Positions 17,058-26,561 of a stretch of DNA of 64,000 nt are shown here, one piece after another. Numbering within the stretch: the stretch's first letter is position 1; the number at the start of each line of letters is the position of its first letter. Position numbers and translations under genes: made by a program. This stretch comes from CAYWXV01 sp964462535 (GTDB taxonomy: Bacteria; Bacteroidota; Ignavibacteria; OLB7). The stretch lies in assembly GCA_964462535.1 (NCBI GenBank), contig CAYWXV010000002.1:186001-250000 (forward strand). The letters run 5' to 3'. Under the pieces are notes generated by a model. That model searched no databases. It saw nothing but the letters and a program-made list of their open reading frames with translations, and was not told the DNA's origin.

Positions 17058-20000
17058 ATGCCAATGATCAAACGGATACTCCTTTCAGTGCTACCCCTGT
17101 TGATTCTGGTGCCGTGTGCGCACCTAAGGGGGCAGGAATTGTCGCTCGTCGATGTCGACCTGTCGACGTTTCCTACGGTGCGTGCGAAGTTGATCTTGGT
17201 CGATGGATCGGGTCGACCCGACTACACGCTCGACGCTGCGCGCCTGAGCATTGTGGATTACGGAACCCTCGTCGCTCCTGGCGACATCCTCCTGGACTGT
17301 CCCCCTCCACCGCCGGCGCACCCGGTAAGTCTTCTGTTGTTGCTCGATCGGAGTGGGTCGATGGCTCTTCCCATGCCACGTGGAGGAGGCACCCGCATTC
17401 AAGCTCTTCGCTCGGCTGCCGCCGCGCTTGTCCGAACACTCACGTTCACACCCGGCACGTCGATTGCCGTCACGGCGTTCGACGATCTTCCCTCGATCGT
17501 CAGCCCGTTCCAAGCGTCACCCTCCGCCGTGATTGCTGCCATCAATGGCCTGACGCCTGGAACCGGCACCGACTACAATCCACCCTATCTCGATCCATTT
17601 GTCGGAGCGTTTCAGGTCCTGCGAGGTCGTCCGGCTCCGATCCCGCGCGTGATCGTATTTGTTTCCGACGGTGAGCCGACTACGACGACGCTACTCGATT
17701 CGATCGTTGCGGAGGCGAATCTGCTCGGTGTGGTTGTCCACACGGTAACGATCGGTGGACCCCCTTCCGGCATCATGCGGAGCCTCGCTGAGCGTACGGG
17801 AGGGACCGCGTACGGAGACGTTGAGGACGCCGCCGGGATGACGGGTCTTCTTCGCCTTCTCGGGCTGGAGGCAGAGGGGCGCGAGGCATGTACGTTGACC
17901 TGGAAGGGAGCCCTATCCTGCATCCCGTCGGGATCGCGTCAGGTTCTCGTCTCTGTGGACACGCCGTCAGTCGCCACCACTGTCACGTATCGCCCCCCAT
18001 CGAATGCATGGGTACGTCTCTCGTCGATCCCCTCGTTCATTGACTTCGGGAGTGTCGTCTGGCCGGGCACTCTCGACCTGACTGTGGACCTGACGGCAAC
18101 GGGTACCGGATTCGTCGTGAACTCTGGAACGATCAACGGCGATACATCGTTCGCCATCGTGGACTGGGGGGGCTCGCCCCCACCATTCTCGTTGCGCGAC
18201 GGTCAATCACGGACCATCACACTCAGATTTGCTCCAACCGATACTGCCCTCCACATCGGCGGACTCATCGTCGATGGTTCACCATGCTCACCACCGACAA
18301 TTCCGCTGATCGGTGGCGACGGAACCGGTAACTATCGTCACGGTCTGGTATTGGTGGAGCCACGCGGAGGCGAGACCTATTCGGGATGCGACTCGGTGCC
18401 GGTCCGTTGGCGCGGGGTTCCCGATTCCACACCGGTCGATATCGACTATTCAAGCGACAATGGAGCTACGTGGAGAACTGTCGCGCGGAATGCCTCGGGA
18501 CTTCTTCACATGTGGAGGCCGCCCACCAGCGGGAAGGCGTTCCGGATTCGAATCTCGTCACGCAACGGCGCTCTCGACACAATCACGCGTGTGGCCGGAG
18601 GAGGGGCGCACCAGCGGGACACGATTGCAACGTTCATGGAGTTCCGCTCGCCCGTCGGAGTCGCCGTAGATGAGACCTACCTGTACATCGCAGAGGCCGG
18701 AAGGCATCGTGTTCGACGGGTCGAACTATCAACGGGGTATACCAATACGATAGCAGGGAGTGGTTCAACAGGGTATAGCGGGGATGACGGACCGGCCGCA
18801 TCGGCAAGACTTGCCAATCCAAACGATGTGGCCGTCGATCGCGGACTCCTCTACATCGCCGACTACAGCAACAACCGCATTCGAAGAATCGACCTGGGGT
18901 CCGGACTCATTACGACCGTCGCCGGTAATGGTCTCTCGGGCTTTTCTGGCGACGGGGGGCAGGCAACCTCGGCCAGCCTGTTCCATCCATCCCACCTCAC
19001 GCTCTGGAAGAATCGGCTCTACTTCACTGACCGCGACAACTACAGAATCCGGCGGGTCGACCTGGCCACGGGGGTGATTGCGACCGTTGCAGGGGGGGGA
19101 ACGAACCCTCTCGGAGATGGCGGACAAGCGACCGATGTTAAGCTCACCCTCCCCGCGGCAGTGACAGTGCTGGACGACACTCTCTACATAGCTGAAGAGG
19201 CGTCGCATCGGATTCGTGCTGTCTCCCTGTCAACGGGGCGAATATCGACCCTCGCTGGCGACAATGGACCCGGATGGAGCGGCGACGGCGGAGCCTGTGA
19301 TGTTGCCCAGCTGAATCGTCCAACGGGCTTAACATCGTTCGGACGATTTCTGATCATTGCAGACGAGGGAAACAACGCACTCCGGCTTGTCGACCGATAC
19401 ACGCGGACGATTTATCGCTTGTCGGGTGGAGTCCGCGCCGGATTCACCGGCGACGATGGGGACGCTCACCAGGCTCTCCTGGATGCCCCCGAAGGGCTCG
19501 CAACCGGCAACGGAGCGATCTATGTTGCCGATGTCAACAACGATATCGTTCGACGCATTGCGCTTCCCGATCCCGTCACACGTGACTCGTCGATCGCCCC
19601 GTTCTCCATCACACAGCCAACGCTGTCCGTCGATCCTGCTCGCCGATCGATTGTATTCGGTAGCACCGCACTCGATGCGTCGCGTGATTCGGTCCTCGTC
19701 AGCATCGTCTGCAACCGTGGCAGCGCACCGGGCTACGTTGAGCAGGCCCGCATCATAGGTCGTGATTCGATCGACTTCGAACTTCTCACCAACATCGATT
19801 CGACCTGGGTGGACGCCGGGGCGTGCACGACCATAGAGGTTCGCTTTCGACCATCCGGCATCGCTTCCCGGCGTGCTATGCTAGCGCTCGGGAGCGACTG
19901 TTTCGGATACGATACCATCACCCTCCGGGGAATCGGCATTCCGTCGTGCGGAGCAGAGGTTACCGATCTGGTCGAACTGGGGCGACTTGAACCCGGATCC

Positions 20001-22199
20001 GCATTCGACTCGACGGTCCGCTCTCTCGTTTGCAATCGGGGCACGACACCGCTCACCGGATCCGTGTCACTGAAGGACAACGACGGCAGTTTCGCGATCC
20101 TCGTCGGGGAGGGCCCGTTCACGCTGCAGCCCGAAGAGTGCTTGCTTGTGAAGCTCCGATTCGCTCCGTCAGTCGTGGGTGTACATACGTCCCGGATCGA
20201 TTTCGGCCTGTCGGATGCCTGCGCCCCAGCACGATGCAGAGTCGTCGGAGTCGGGTACTCTGATGCTCTTCTTACAGGCCCGAGCATCGTTCAGTTCAGA
20301 CCGCAGGTATGTGCTGGCAGCCCCGTCGATACTGTCGTGCAGCTTGTCAACGGCGGGAGTGTCGATGCGGTCATCGAGTCCGCAGAGATCGCCCCCCCCA
20401 ATGCCGGTTTTACGATTCTCGATCCGCTCCCATCCTCGACAACGCCATGGATGATTCCGTCAGGGACGTCGAGGGGGGTTGCGATCCGGTTCGAGTCATC
20501 CGTCGTCGGCGGGTCGAGCGCGCGGGTCGTCTTCAAAGGCCCGTCAACAACGGACGTCGACGTAAGCCTTGCCGGCAGGCGCGATTCGGCAGCCTTGCTT
20601 CCGGACGGAGTGGTGGTTGTGCTATCCCCAGGGAGCGGTTCAACTCCCCCCTACGCCATCGATTCAGTACGCCTCCTCAACACGGGTACAGTAAGCGTCG
20701 ACATCGTTGCGGCATCGATCACCGGCAACGATGCCGCGTCTTTCGCCCTTGTGTCGCCCGTTCCACCGCTCCAGGTTCCTCCGGGCGGAAGCACCACGTT
20801 CGTCATCGCGGCAACCAGCGTCAACGATGGTCCGCCACGCACAGCCCGCCTCTCTCTGGTCGCTTCTCCATCCTGCACCGACACGATCAGCGTCGACGTG
20901 ATACAGGAGGGGAACGTCGGTCTTGCCCGGATGCGGGGTCTTGACACACTCCGCCTCTTGTGTCCGGGAGAGGATTCATTCGACACCGTCGTCCAGATCT
21001 GCAATCCCCTTGGATCGCCACTGGCCATTGATTCTGTGTGGATAGATGGCATCGACGGGGAGCGCTTTCTGACGAACGCCAATCCCCCCCTGGTTGTCGC
21101 GGCATCGTCGTGCATCGATATCCCCATGTCGTTCCTACCGGATAGAGTCGGCTTCTTCTCGGCTCGATTCCATGTACGCCACAACGGGATAGGGGACACG
21201 GCAATTGACCTGCGTGGAGTGCGAAGAATAATCGACGTGACGGTGGATCCAGACACGCTTTTCGCAGGTCCGCTCTTGCCGGGTGAGATCGCGTCGTTCA
21301 TCGTGAGTCTCTCAAATGCAGGAGATCAGTCGGGGAGCCTGTTCGTCCAGCTCGACAGTTCATTCACGTTCGCGTCTCCTCCTCCAGCAAGGATCAATGG
21401 TGGAGAAACCGTGCGTGTGAGTGTGACGTCGACAGCCGGTGCGTCGAGGAAAGTGGCACGTCTTGCAGTTGGATCGATCGAGTGCGGTGTGTCGGATAGC
21501 GTCCTGATTGTCATCGATGTTGCACCACGTCCCGTCGTCAGCATCTCCATGCCCATCGATTCGGCTTTGCCGGGAACACGTGTTACGGTACCGATCACGA
21601 TCATAGACATTGCCCAGCTCCGCCTAAACGGAGTCGACTCATTTGACATCCGCATTCGTTTTGACGGTCTCATTCTCTGGCCCCGGTTCGTCACTGGTGC
21701 AATCGCTGACATCGGAGCTCTGCAGCTGGACGGGACTCAGCATGTGAGAGTTTTCGGGAGTCTCCCTGCTGCTAGTGACACACTCGCGAGCGTCGTCTGC
21801 GACGTACTCAACGGTACCCGCAGGAACACGCCACTTTCATTCGACGAGATCAGGTGGATCGGCAAACCGGTCGTCACAGACTCAACGAATGGCCTCTTCG
21901 TTCGCCTGGAAGGTTGCGGGCCGGGCACGTTGGCTTCTCGACCGAGGTTGGACAGAATTCGACCAACGCCGTCACGAGATCAGGTTGAAGTCGACGTGAT
22001 CACCTCGACCGCAACCGATGTTCGCGTGGATATCATTGACGTGTATGGTGGCAGGCGCGCGTCCTTCCAGCTCGGGCGTATCGCGGAGGGAACGCACACG
22101 GCATCTCTCGACCTCCGTTCAATACCAACCGGGACGTACTGGTTGGTGGTGTCAACTCCGTTCGGACAGGACCATGCCCGATTCAACATCGCGAGGTAG
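17058..22199 (+). CDS. Giant secreted mosaic: vWA, NHL propeller, Ig-like repeats, cohesin-like module, T9SS tail
   Basis: 1,713 residues from ATG 17058 (MPMIKRILLSVLPLLILVPC, signal peptide). A von Willebrand A domain spans about 70-280 with the MIDAS DRSGSM at 97-102. A beta sandwich precedes five or six NHL-type repeats (about 535-850) built on AGSGSTGYSGDDGPA, LYIADYSNNRIRRIDL and IATVAGGG. Several choice-of-anchor D / HYDIN-like Ig repeats follow (about 860-1,480; RFAPSVVGVHTS, ISFLPDRVG-like strands). About 1,500-1,620 resembles cohesin (VSISMPIDSALPGTRVTVPI). The C-terminal 85 residues are a T9SS sorting domain (TGTYWLVVSTPFGQ). It is probably a surface adhesin or metal-binding scaffold; function is inference. 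Confidence 0.85.
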   Translation: MPMIKRILLSVLPLLILVPCAHLRGQELSLVDVDLSTFPTVRAKLILVDGSGRPDYTLDAARLSIVDYGTLVAPGDILLDCPPPPPAHPVSLLLLLDRSGSMALPMPRGGGTRIQALRSAAAALVRTLTFTPGTSIAVTAFDDLPSIVSPFQASPSAVIAAINGLTPGTGTDYNPPYLDPFVGAFQVLRGRPAPIPRVIVFVSDGEPTTTTLLDSIVAEANLLGVVVHTVTIGGPPSGIMRSLAERTGGTAYGDVEDAAGMTGLLRLLGLEAEGREACTLTWKGALSCIPSGSRQVLVSVDTPSVATTVTYRPPSNAWVRLSSIPSFIDFGSVVWPGTLDLTVDLTATGTGFVVNSGTINGDTSFAIVDWGGSPPPFSLRDGQSRTITLRFAPTDTALHIGGLIVDGSPCSPPTIPLIGGDGTGNYRHGLVLVEPRGGETYSGCDSVPVRWRGVPDSTPVDIDYSSDNGATWRTVARNASGLLHMWRPPTSGKAFRIRISSRNGALDTITRVAGGGAHQRDTIATFMEFRSPVGVAVDETYLYIAEAGRHRVRRVELSTGYTNTIAGSGSTGYSGDDGPAASARLANPNDVAVDRGLLYIADYSNNRIRRIDLGSGLITTVAGNGLSGFSGDGGQATSASLFHPSHLTLWKNRLYFTDRDNYRIRRVDLATGVIATVAGGGTNPLGDGGQATDVKLTLPAAVTVLDDTLYIAEEASHRIRAVSLSTGRISTLAGDNGPGWSGDGGACDVAQLNRPTGLTSFGRFLIIADEGNNALRLVDRYTRTIYRLSGGVRAGFTGDDGDAHQALLDAPEGLATGNGAIYVADVNNDIVRRIALPDPVTRDSSIAPFSITQPTLSVDPARRSIVFGSTALDASRDSVLVSIVCNRGSAPGYVEQARIIGRDSIDFELLTNIDSTWVDAGACTTIEVRFRPSGIASRRAMLALGSDCFGYDTITLRGIGIPSCGAEVTDLVELGRLEPGSAFDSTVRSLVCNRGTTPLTGSVSLKDNDGSFAILVGEGPFTLQPEECLLVKLRFAPSVVGVHTSRIDFGLSDACAPARCRVVGVGYSDALLTGPSIVQFRPQVCAGSPVDTVVQLVNGGSVDAVIESAEIAPPNAGFTILDPLPSSTTPWMIPSGTSRGVAIRFESSVVGGSSARVVFKGPSTTDVDVSLAGRRDSAALLPDGVVVVLSPGSGSTPPYAIDSVRLLNTGTVSVDIVAASITGNDAASFALVSPVPPLQVPPGGSTTFVIAATSVNDGPPRTARLSLVASPSCTDTISVDVIQEGNVGLARMRGLDTLRLLCPGEDSFDTVVQICNPLGSPLAIDSVWIDGIDGERFLTNANPPLVVAASSCIDIPMSFLPDRVGFFSARFHVRHNGIGDTAIDLRGVRRIIDVTVDPDTLFAGPLLPGEIASFIVSLSNAGDQSGSLFVQLDSSFTFASPPPARINGGETVRVSVTSTAGASRKVARLAVGSIECGVSDSVLIVIDVAPRPVVSISMPIDSALPGTRVTVPITIIDIAQLRLNGVDSFDIRIRFDGLILWPRFVTGAIADIGALQLDGTQHVRVFGSLPAASDTLASVVCDVLNGTRRNTPLSFDEIRWIGKPVVTDSTNGLFVRLEGCGPGTLASRPRLDRIRPTPSRDQVEVDVITSTATDVRVDIIDVYGGRRASFQLGRIAEGTHTASLDLRSIPTGTYWLVVSTPFGQDHARFNIAR

Positions 22200-22265
22200 A
22201 GAATGCACGCCGGCGCACACGCCATTGATCCTCGCGCCGATTCCATCGGCACCACGCACCAATCT

Positions 22266-24302
22266 TCAGTCTACAAACGCCCAGTTTGCACCCAGATAGA
22301 ATCCACGCCCCATTACCGGATAACGGTAGAGGGTGTAGAATTCGTTATCCAGGATATTCCGGAAGGCGAGGCGCACATAGGCTGATCCCAATCTGGCCTC
22401 CAGATAGGCGTCCCAAACCGGAAAAAGAATTCGACGTGTTTTTCGAATGCGGTCGGGGTCCGAGAATTCTCCGGTGACGGGATCGTAGACTGCGCCATCG
22501 AACTTCGTTTGAAACTGGAATGAGGACCCGATTTGCAGATCGAGATTCCCCTTCAACAATTTCCACCGACCGTACATTTCCGCGACGTCGTAAAGGAGCG
22601 GAAAGCGATAGTCGTTTGATGGCGGAATTGTCACCACCGATAGGTTGTTGAAATGGAGCCCGTTGCCGAGCGGCACGTCGGCGCGAAGTGATAGTCCGAT
22701 TATTTCGTACGGGTCGACTCTCCCTCGCGGTGACGCCTGCCTGTACGATGCGCCGGCCGAAACGTGGGTCTCCCCCTTTCGATACGTCCATTCGACTTCT
22801 CCCAAGAAGGGAGTTCTGTCGTCGGAGAAATACCGAAGGGCGTCGCGCCCCACGTCGTACACAGGCTCGGTTAACACGTTCGTCATACGCGCCGTTGCCC
22901 GGAGATCCCACGGCCGGTTTCGCACGATCACCTCTCCGACAACACCGACCCTGGCACCGTCGTAGGCCTCATACACGCGGCCACCACCACGAACCATGAA
23001 TTCAAGCGGGTCACGGCCGGGAATACCCGATATCGACGCAGCGTAAGACACCAGTCCTCCGGCATCGATGTCAACGGCGGCATTATCGTCGATCTCAACG
23101 TGTCCGGTCCCTTCGAGCGCAATCGATTCCCCGTTCCACCGGAAACCTCCACGCACACCGACCACGTCGGCTGCTTCGACGGAAATCGATGAATCTGTGG
23201 ATCGGGAATAGAGTGAACGCTCGGACGATGTGAAATAGAGCGCACCATCCAGAACGACGGAGGAGTCTATCTGATCGTCGAAAGAGACATCGCTCTCGAC
23301 CGCCGGGCGAAATGTCGGATAATATCGACCGCTGATGGTGATGTCATGGCGTAGTGTTCGTTCCGCTAGGTCGGTATTGAACACAATCGCATTGAACTGC
23401 GAACGCGAGCTGGAGTCTGTAAGACCGTAATTCTGCCCTCTCGTCGCATCAGTGAAGACCTCTGTGAGTGAAAACGTCAAACCACGCTTCGGATACCAGG
23501 TCACGACTCCCCTTCCATCCCAACTCGAAACGTCGCCGTTACTCTGCTGAAACACACCATCCCCACGGACGCGACGAAATCCGAGCGCAAGGTTCATTGC
23601 GTCGCCCACGTTGCGGGCGTACGTGACATCACCACCGGTCGTATTATTGATCCCCTGTCTGTACCACGCGCGGACGTAACTCCCCTCTACGTCAAATCGT
23701 GGCTGCACGAGGTTGATCGCCATGAAGCCATCATCGGGTCCATAAATCGTCGCTCGCGCGCCACGGAGTACTTCTATCCGCTCCAGGAATTCGACCGGCC
23801 AGGTTTCGATATCGAACGCATGACCATTCGTACCACGGAGCGGTCTGCCGTTGTAGAGATACCCCACCGTTGACGGATCCGTACCAACGTAGCTGAACGT
23901 CTGAAGCGTCCCGGGACCCCCCTGCGACAAGGGGTAGGCCGGTACAAATCGAGAGAGGACATCAAAGAGTGTGATGTACTCCATCCAGACGATCTGACGT
24001 TTCCCGATGATGGTCGCTTCGGGGCCCTCACGGTCTTGCAGGCTCCCTAACGGAGCACCTTCGCGTAAAGGAATTCTCGATCGACGAACAGCGTTGCTGT
24101 CGAGTGGTGTGCGCTGGCCGAGTGTCGAATCCGACAGCCGTGAATCGAGAAGGAAACCCTCGTTCCCGGTCGTGTCGACACGGACTGAATCAACACGGGG
24201 CGATCGGCGCTGGGTGGAGTCAATGGGTTGCGCCCGGGTCTGGAATACAACGATCGGGAACAACGCAGCAAGCGTCAGGATGAGTTGGACGCACCGTAGC
24301 AT
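22266..24302 (-). CDS. TonB-dependent outer-membrane receptor
   Basis: About 678 residues from ATG 24302, which starts a textbook signal peptide (MLRCVQLILTLAALFPIVVF, cleaved near TRAQ); an ATG at 24350 would add 16 residues. After a Ser/Arg/Asp-rich linker comes a plug domain (YITLFDVLSRFVPAYPLSQG, GYLYNGRPLRGTNG, EFLERIEVLRGARATIYGPD) and a beta barrel of alternating aromatic strands ending GRGFYLGANWAFVD. It lacks a CarboxypepD_reg domain, unlike the receptor at 55613. Ligand unknown; cofactor, metal or vitamin import is the usual role. It lies at the end of the pyrH-ferredoxin operon, 64 nt after the [2Fe-2S] gene. Confidence 0.87.
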   Translation of the reverse strand: MLRCVQLILTLAALFPIVVFQTRAQPIDSTQRRSPRVDSVRVDTTGNEGFLLDSRLSDSTLGQRTPLDSNAVRRSRIPLREGAPLGSLQDREGPEATIIGKRQIVWMEYITLFDVLSRFVPAYPLSQGGPGTLQTFSYVGTDPSTVGYLYNGRPLRGTNGHAFDIETWPVEFLERIEVLRGARATIYGPDDGFMAINLVQPRFDVEGSYVRAWYRQGINNTTGGDVTYARNVGDAMNLALGFRRVRGDGVFQQSNGDVSSWDGRGVVTWYPKRGLTFSLTEVFTDATRGQNYGLTDSSSRSQFNAIVFNTDLAERTLRHDITISGRYYPTFRPAVESDVSFDDQIDSSVVLDGALYFTSSERSLYSRSTDSSISVEAADVVGVRGGFRWNGESIALEGTGHVEIDDNAAVDIDAGGLVSYAASISGIPGRDPLEFMVRGGGRVYEAYDGARVGVVGEVIVRNRPWDLRATARMTNVLTEPVYDVGRDALRYFSDDRTPFLGEVEWTYRKGETHVSAGASYRQASPRGRVDPYEIIGLSLRADVPLGNGLHFNNLSVVTIPPSNDYRFPLLYDVAEMYGRWKLLKGNLDLQIGSSFQFQTKFDGAVYDPVTGEFSDPDRIRKTRRILFPVWDAYLEARLGSAYVRLAFRNILDNEFYTLYRYPVMGRGFYLGANWAFVD

Positions 24303-24365
24303 CCTCCACCTGACCCTGTAGCGAGCGCTAGACAATGCTGCATCGATCATACACGTCACGTCCAA

Positions 24366-24734
24366 TTACCCGGCCTCTGTACCGGCACTGGCATCGAGCG
24401 AGACCAGATCCGGAGAGTAGCGCGCGTCACGAATGCGCAGCCGCTCCACAGGCGTGCCGCCAACCAAATGAGCCTCCACGATCTCTTCTACATCATCGAC
24501 GGTGATCCCCCCATACCAGATGTTATCAGGGTAGACTACCATAGACGGGCCGAACTCACACGCATCCAGACATCCTGACGTGTTCGGACGGATCTTCCCC
24601 AGCAATCCGCGTTCTTTCAACGCGTCCTTTAGTCGGTCGCGGATGGCCTCGCTCCCTTTCTCCCGGCAACACCCGCGCGGATGCCCCTCCGGCCGTTGAT
24701 TGGTGCATATGAAGACATGTTTCTTGTATCGCAT
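24366..24734 (-). CDS. Thioredoxin-like [2Fe-2S] ferredoxin
   Basis: 122 residues. The family pattern is present: HVFICTNQR near the start with Cys10, then Cys22-Cys23 in RGCC, and Cys55-x3-Cys59 in SGCLDACEFG, giving four cluster ligands in a thioredoxin-like fold (as in the Clostridium pasteurianum ferredoxin and the NuoE C-terminus). GPSMVVYPDNIWYGG follows. It is a soluble cytoplasmic electron carrier. The residues after about 105 are a variable tail. It lies 51 nt downstream of the beta-grasp gene and upstream of the TonB receptor, suggesting one transcript that also carries a plant-type ferredoxin. Confidence 0.9.
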   Translation of the reverse strand: MRYKKHVFICTNQRPEGHPRGCCREKGSEAIRDRLKDALKERGLLGKIRPNTSGCLDACEFGPSMVVYPDNIWYGGITVDDVEEIVEAHLVGGTPVERLRIRDARYSPDLVSLDASAGTEAG

Positions 24735-24785
24735 ACGATTCGGGACTTCGCTGGTGAATGCGTGTTGACTATGTAAATGCGCAGG

Positions 24786-25076
24786 CTATCGGTGGGCCGA
24801 AGCCCCATCCGCCATTAGAAGAAGATCTCCCTCCATCGTTCCGCGATCATCGAAGCGTTCGTCCATGCGGTATTCGAAGTCGCGCGTCATGTTGTAGAGT
24901 CCAATCTGCTCCCAGTCCGCCGACACGAAGGAGATCTGATCCGCAATACGCGGGAGTGCCTGCTGCACAGTATCGGTTGGGTCTATGGTCGCACGTACGA
25001 TCTCTCCGCTGAACCCCTTGCACACAAGGATATCTATCGTCTCGTTTGCCCCCCGTCCTTCGTCGCTCGCCATCAT
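24786..25076 (-). CDS. Small beta-grasp (ubiquitin-like) protein of unknown function
   Basis: 96 residues. The pattern of short strands and one helix, IDILVCKGFSGEIVRATI, then DPTDTVQQALPRIADQI, then WEQIGLYNMT and DLLLMADG, is what beta-grasp ubiquitin-like domains (YukD/EsaB type) look like: strand-turn-strand, helix, then a late strand. I cannot assign a family with certainty. The start codon overlaps the stop of the lipoprotein gene (ATGA at 25073-25076), so the two are translationally coupled. There is no C-terminal Gly-Gly, so conjugation is unlikely from sequence. Function unknown; the coupling to a lipoprotein and two ferredoxins is the main clue. Confidence 0.65.
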   Translation of the reverse strand: MMASDEGRGANETIDILVCKGFSGEIVRATIDPTDTVQQALPRIADQISFVSADWEQIGLYNMTRDFEYRMDERFDDRGTMEGDLLLMADGASAHR

Positions 25077-26173
25077 TTCGATCCCCGTCCGATGCTGTCG
25101 GCATAGACCGCCGCAACCCGCTCCGCTTCGCGCTTGAACAGGGATTCGGCCAGATCGATCAGCGACACGACGACGTTGTCAACGACCGTCGACGTCTGGA
25201 ATTGTGATATAGGGAACCGGCGTTCCTCCACGTCAATGACGTGGTCGGATGTTGGAGAGGTTATTCCTCGGATCTCCACGCGTAGCAGAAGTGAATCCGC
25301 TGCAACGGGCTGAACGACTGCCGAGACGTATCGCTCGATGCCGAGGTTGAACATGGCCCTCCGTTCGTTAGCCCCCGTAGCAACGTAGTCCTCGACGCCG
25401 CCAATGTTGACAGTTCGGTACAGCGCTGCCCGACCACCGTAATCGAGCGCCACAAGTTCCGGGTAGTGGCGACGAGCATACTCGCCCAGTGCTTTCACTC
25501 CGCTCGTTGCAATTTCATCGCGATGAACGGAAACCTGATCCAGTACCGGATCTCTCGGGATGACGACGTTGGTCACTACGAGTGGTTCTGTTGCGACCGG
25601 TTTTTCCTCCGTGTGTGGAACCTGATAGTACCGCCCGAGGAGCTGACGAACGACGTCGTAGAGGGTGGGTCCCAGATACATGGTTCCGGCAGTGTCGCGG
25701 TAGCGAATGAAACTCCACGCAACCGCCCGAAATAGTACGCGATTGTCATCAGGGGCGACGATCCGCATCTCTCCGGCAAGGACCGACCCGAACCGCTCGA
25801 TGCGCGTGAAGACCACACCATCCACCCCGAGACGCACGCCCAGCTCCTTCGTCGGAAGACCGGTGCCTCCAGCGGCGATCGCTGCCTCGGCAAGCGAATC
25901 ACGAACATTGATGGTTGTATACGCCACACCCGGTATGGAATCCACGGCCGCGCGAAGTGACTGATCGACGTAGAAATCGGTTGCCGGCTTTGCGCTGTCC
26001 CCAGCCTCGGATCCTCCCAGAATCAACCGCTTCGGTCTCGATTCCCCGGTCTTGGAAGAGGTGGGCGCACCGCTGGTTCTTCCGCCATCACCCGCCGAAC
26101 AGGAGAAGAGGAGAATGAGGAGAAGGATGGCGATTGCGCCCAGCAGGAGTTGGTAGAGTCGACGCGAGCGCAT
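25073..26173 (-). CDS. Large lipoprotein of unknown function
   Basis: 366 residues with a hydrophobic N-terminus (RRLYQLLLGAIAILLLILLF) and a lipobox-like LLFSC, Cys25, followed by a low-complexity Gly/Ser/Thr linker. The body alternates strands and helices: INVRDSLAEAAIAAGG, LGVDGVVFTRIERFGSVLAG, then AWSFIRYRDTAGTMYLGPTL and a long C-terminal segment with RVEIRGITSP. The middle (a conserved LGVDGVVFT after a helix) recalls CsgG/TolB-N-like envelope proteins, but the match is weak. It sits 58 nt downstream of the ferredoxin gene and overlaps the beta-grasp gene by 4 nt. Probably outer-membrane anchored; no catalytic motif seen. Confidence 0.7.
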   Translation of the reverse strand: MRSRRLYQLLLGAIAILLLILLFSCSAGDGGRTSGAPTSSKTGESRPKRLILGGSEAGDSAKPATDFYVDQSLRAAVDSIPGVAYTTINVRDSLAEAAIAAGGTGLPTKELGVRLGVDGVVFTRIERFGSVLAGEMRIVAPDDNRVLFRAVAWSFIRYRDTAGTMYLGPTLYDVVRQLLGRYYQVPHTEEKPVATEPLVVTNVVIPRDPVLDQVSVHRDEIATSGVKALGEYARRHYPELVALDYGGRAALYRTVNIGGVEDYVATGANERRAMFNLGIERYVSAVVQPVAADSLLLRVEIRGITSPTSDHVIDVEERRFPISQFQTSTVVDNVVVSLIDLAESLFKREAERVAAVYADSIGRGSK

Positions 26174-26231
26174 ACGGATGAAATCGGAGATTGGGGTAGG
26201 ATGAGACTCTGGACGGAAGGAGAAAGTGCTC

Positions 26232-26561
26232 CTACCAATAGCTGGTTGTCACGACGACGTCACCGAGGACCTCGGCCTGACACGCCGCCCGTTCGTCCGA
26301 CGCATAGTTGGAACGCTGATGAACACGTTCCTCATCTCGGACGACCGGCGAGAGATGTTCGCCGCCACAGAGGACCCTCATTCGGCACCAGGCACACACG
26401 GCCGCGCCACCGCAGGATTGCGCAACGGGGAGCCCGGCAACGCGAGCAGCGTGGAGCAATGTTTCTCCCGGACGAATCGTGATCGTCCGTCCCGAGGGAT
26501 GGAAGGTCACCGTCGGGTTGGGGGGAAACAGGGGGAGCTGATTGGTAGCCTTCCTAGTCAC
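26232..26561 (-). CDS. Plant-type [2Fe-2S] ferredoxin
   Basis: 109 residues. The ferredoxin signature is clear: QSCGGAAVCAWCRMRV gives Cys50-x5-Cys56-x2-Cys59, and RAACQ supplies Cys94, the usual four ligands. The flanking TITIRPGETLLHAAR is the typical strand-helix before the cluster loop. The start is a GTG at 26561 that overlaps the pyrH TAG by 8 nt, which implies translational coupling with pyrH, an unusual partner since frr normally follows pyrH. A cytoplasmic one-electron carrier; its redox partner is unknown. There is a second, unrelated-type ferredoxin three genes downstream. Confidence 0.9.
   Translation of the reverse strand: MTRKATNQLPLFPPNPTVTFHPSGRTITIRPGETLLHAARVAGLPVAQSCGGAAVCAWCRMRVLCGGEHLSPVVRDEERVHQRSNYASDERAACQAEVLGDVVVTTSYW

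Noticed and set aside
18600..19560. Gene boundaries inside the NHL-repeat region of the giant protein
   Set aside because: The frame is continuous with no stop or start signal; the repeats are protein domains.
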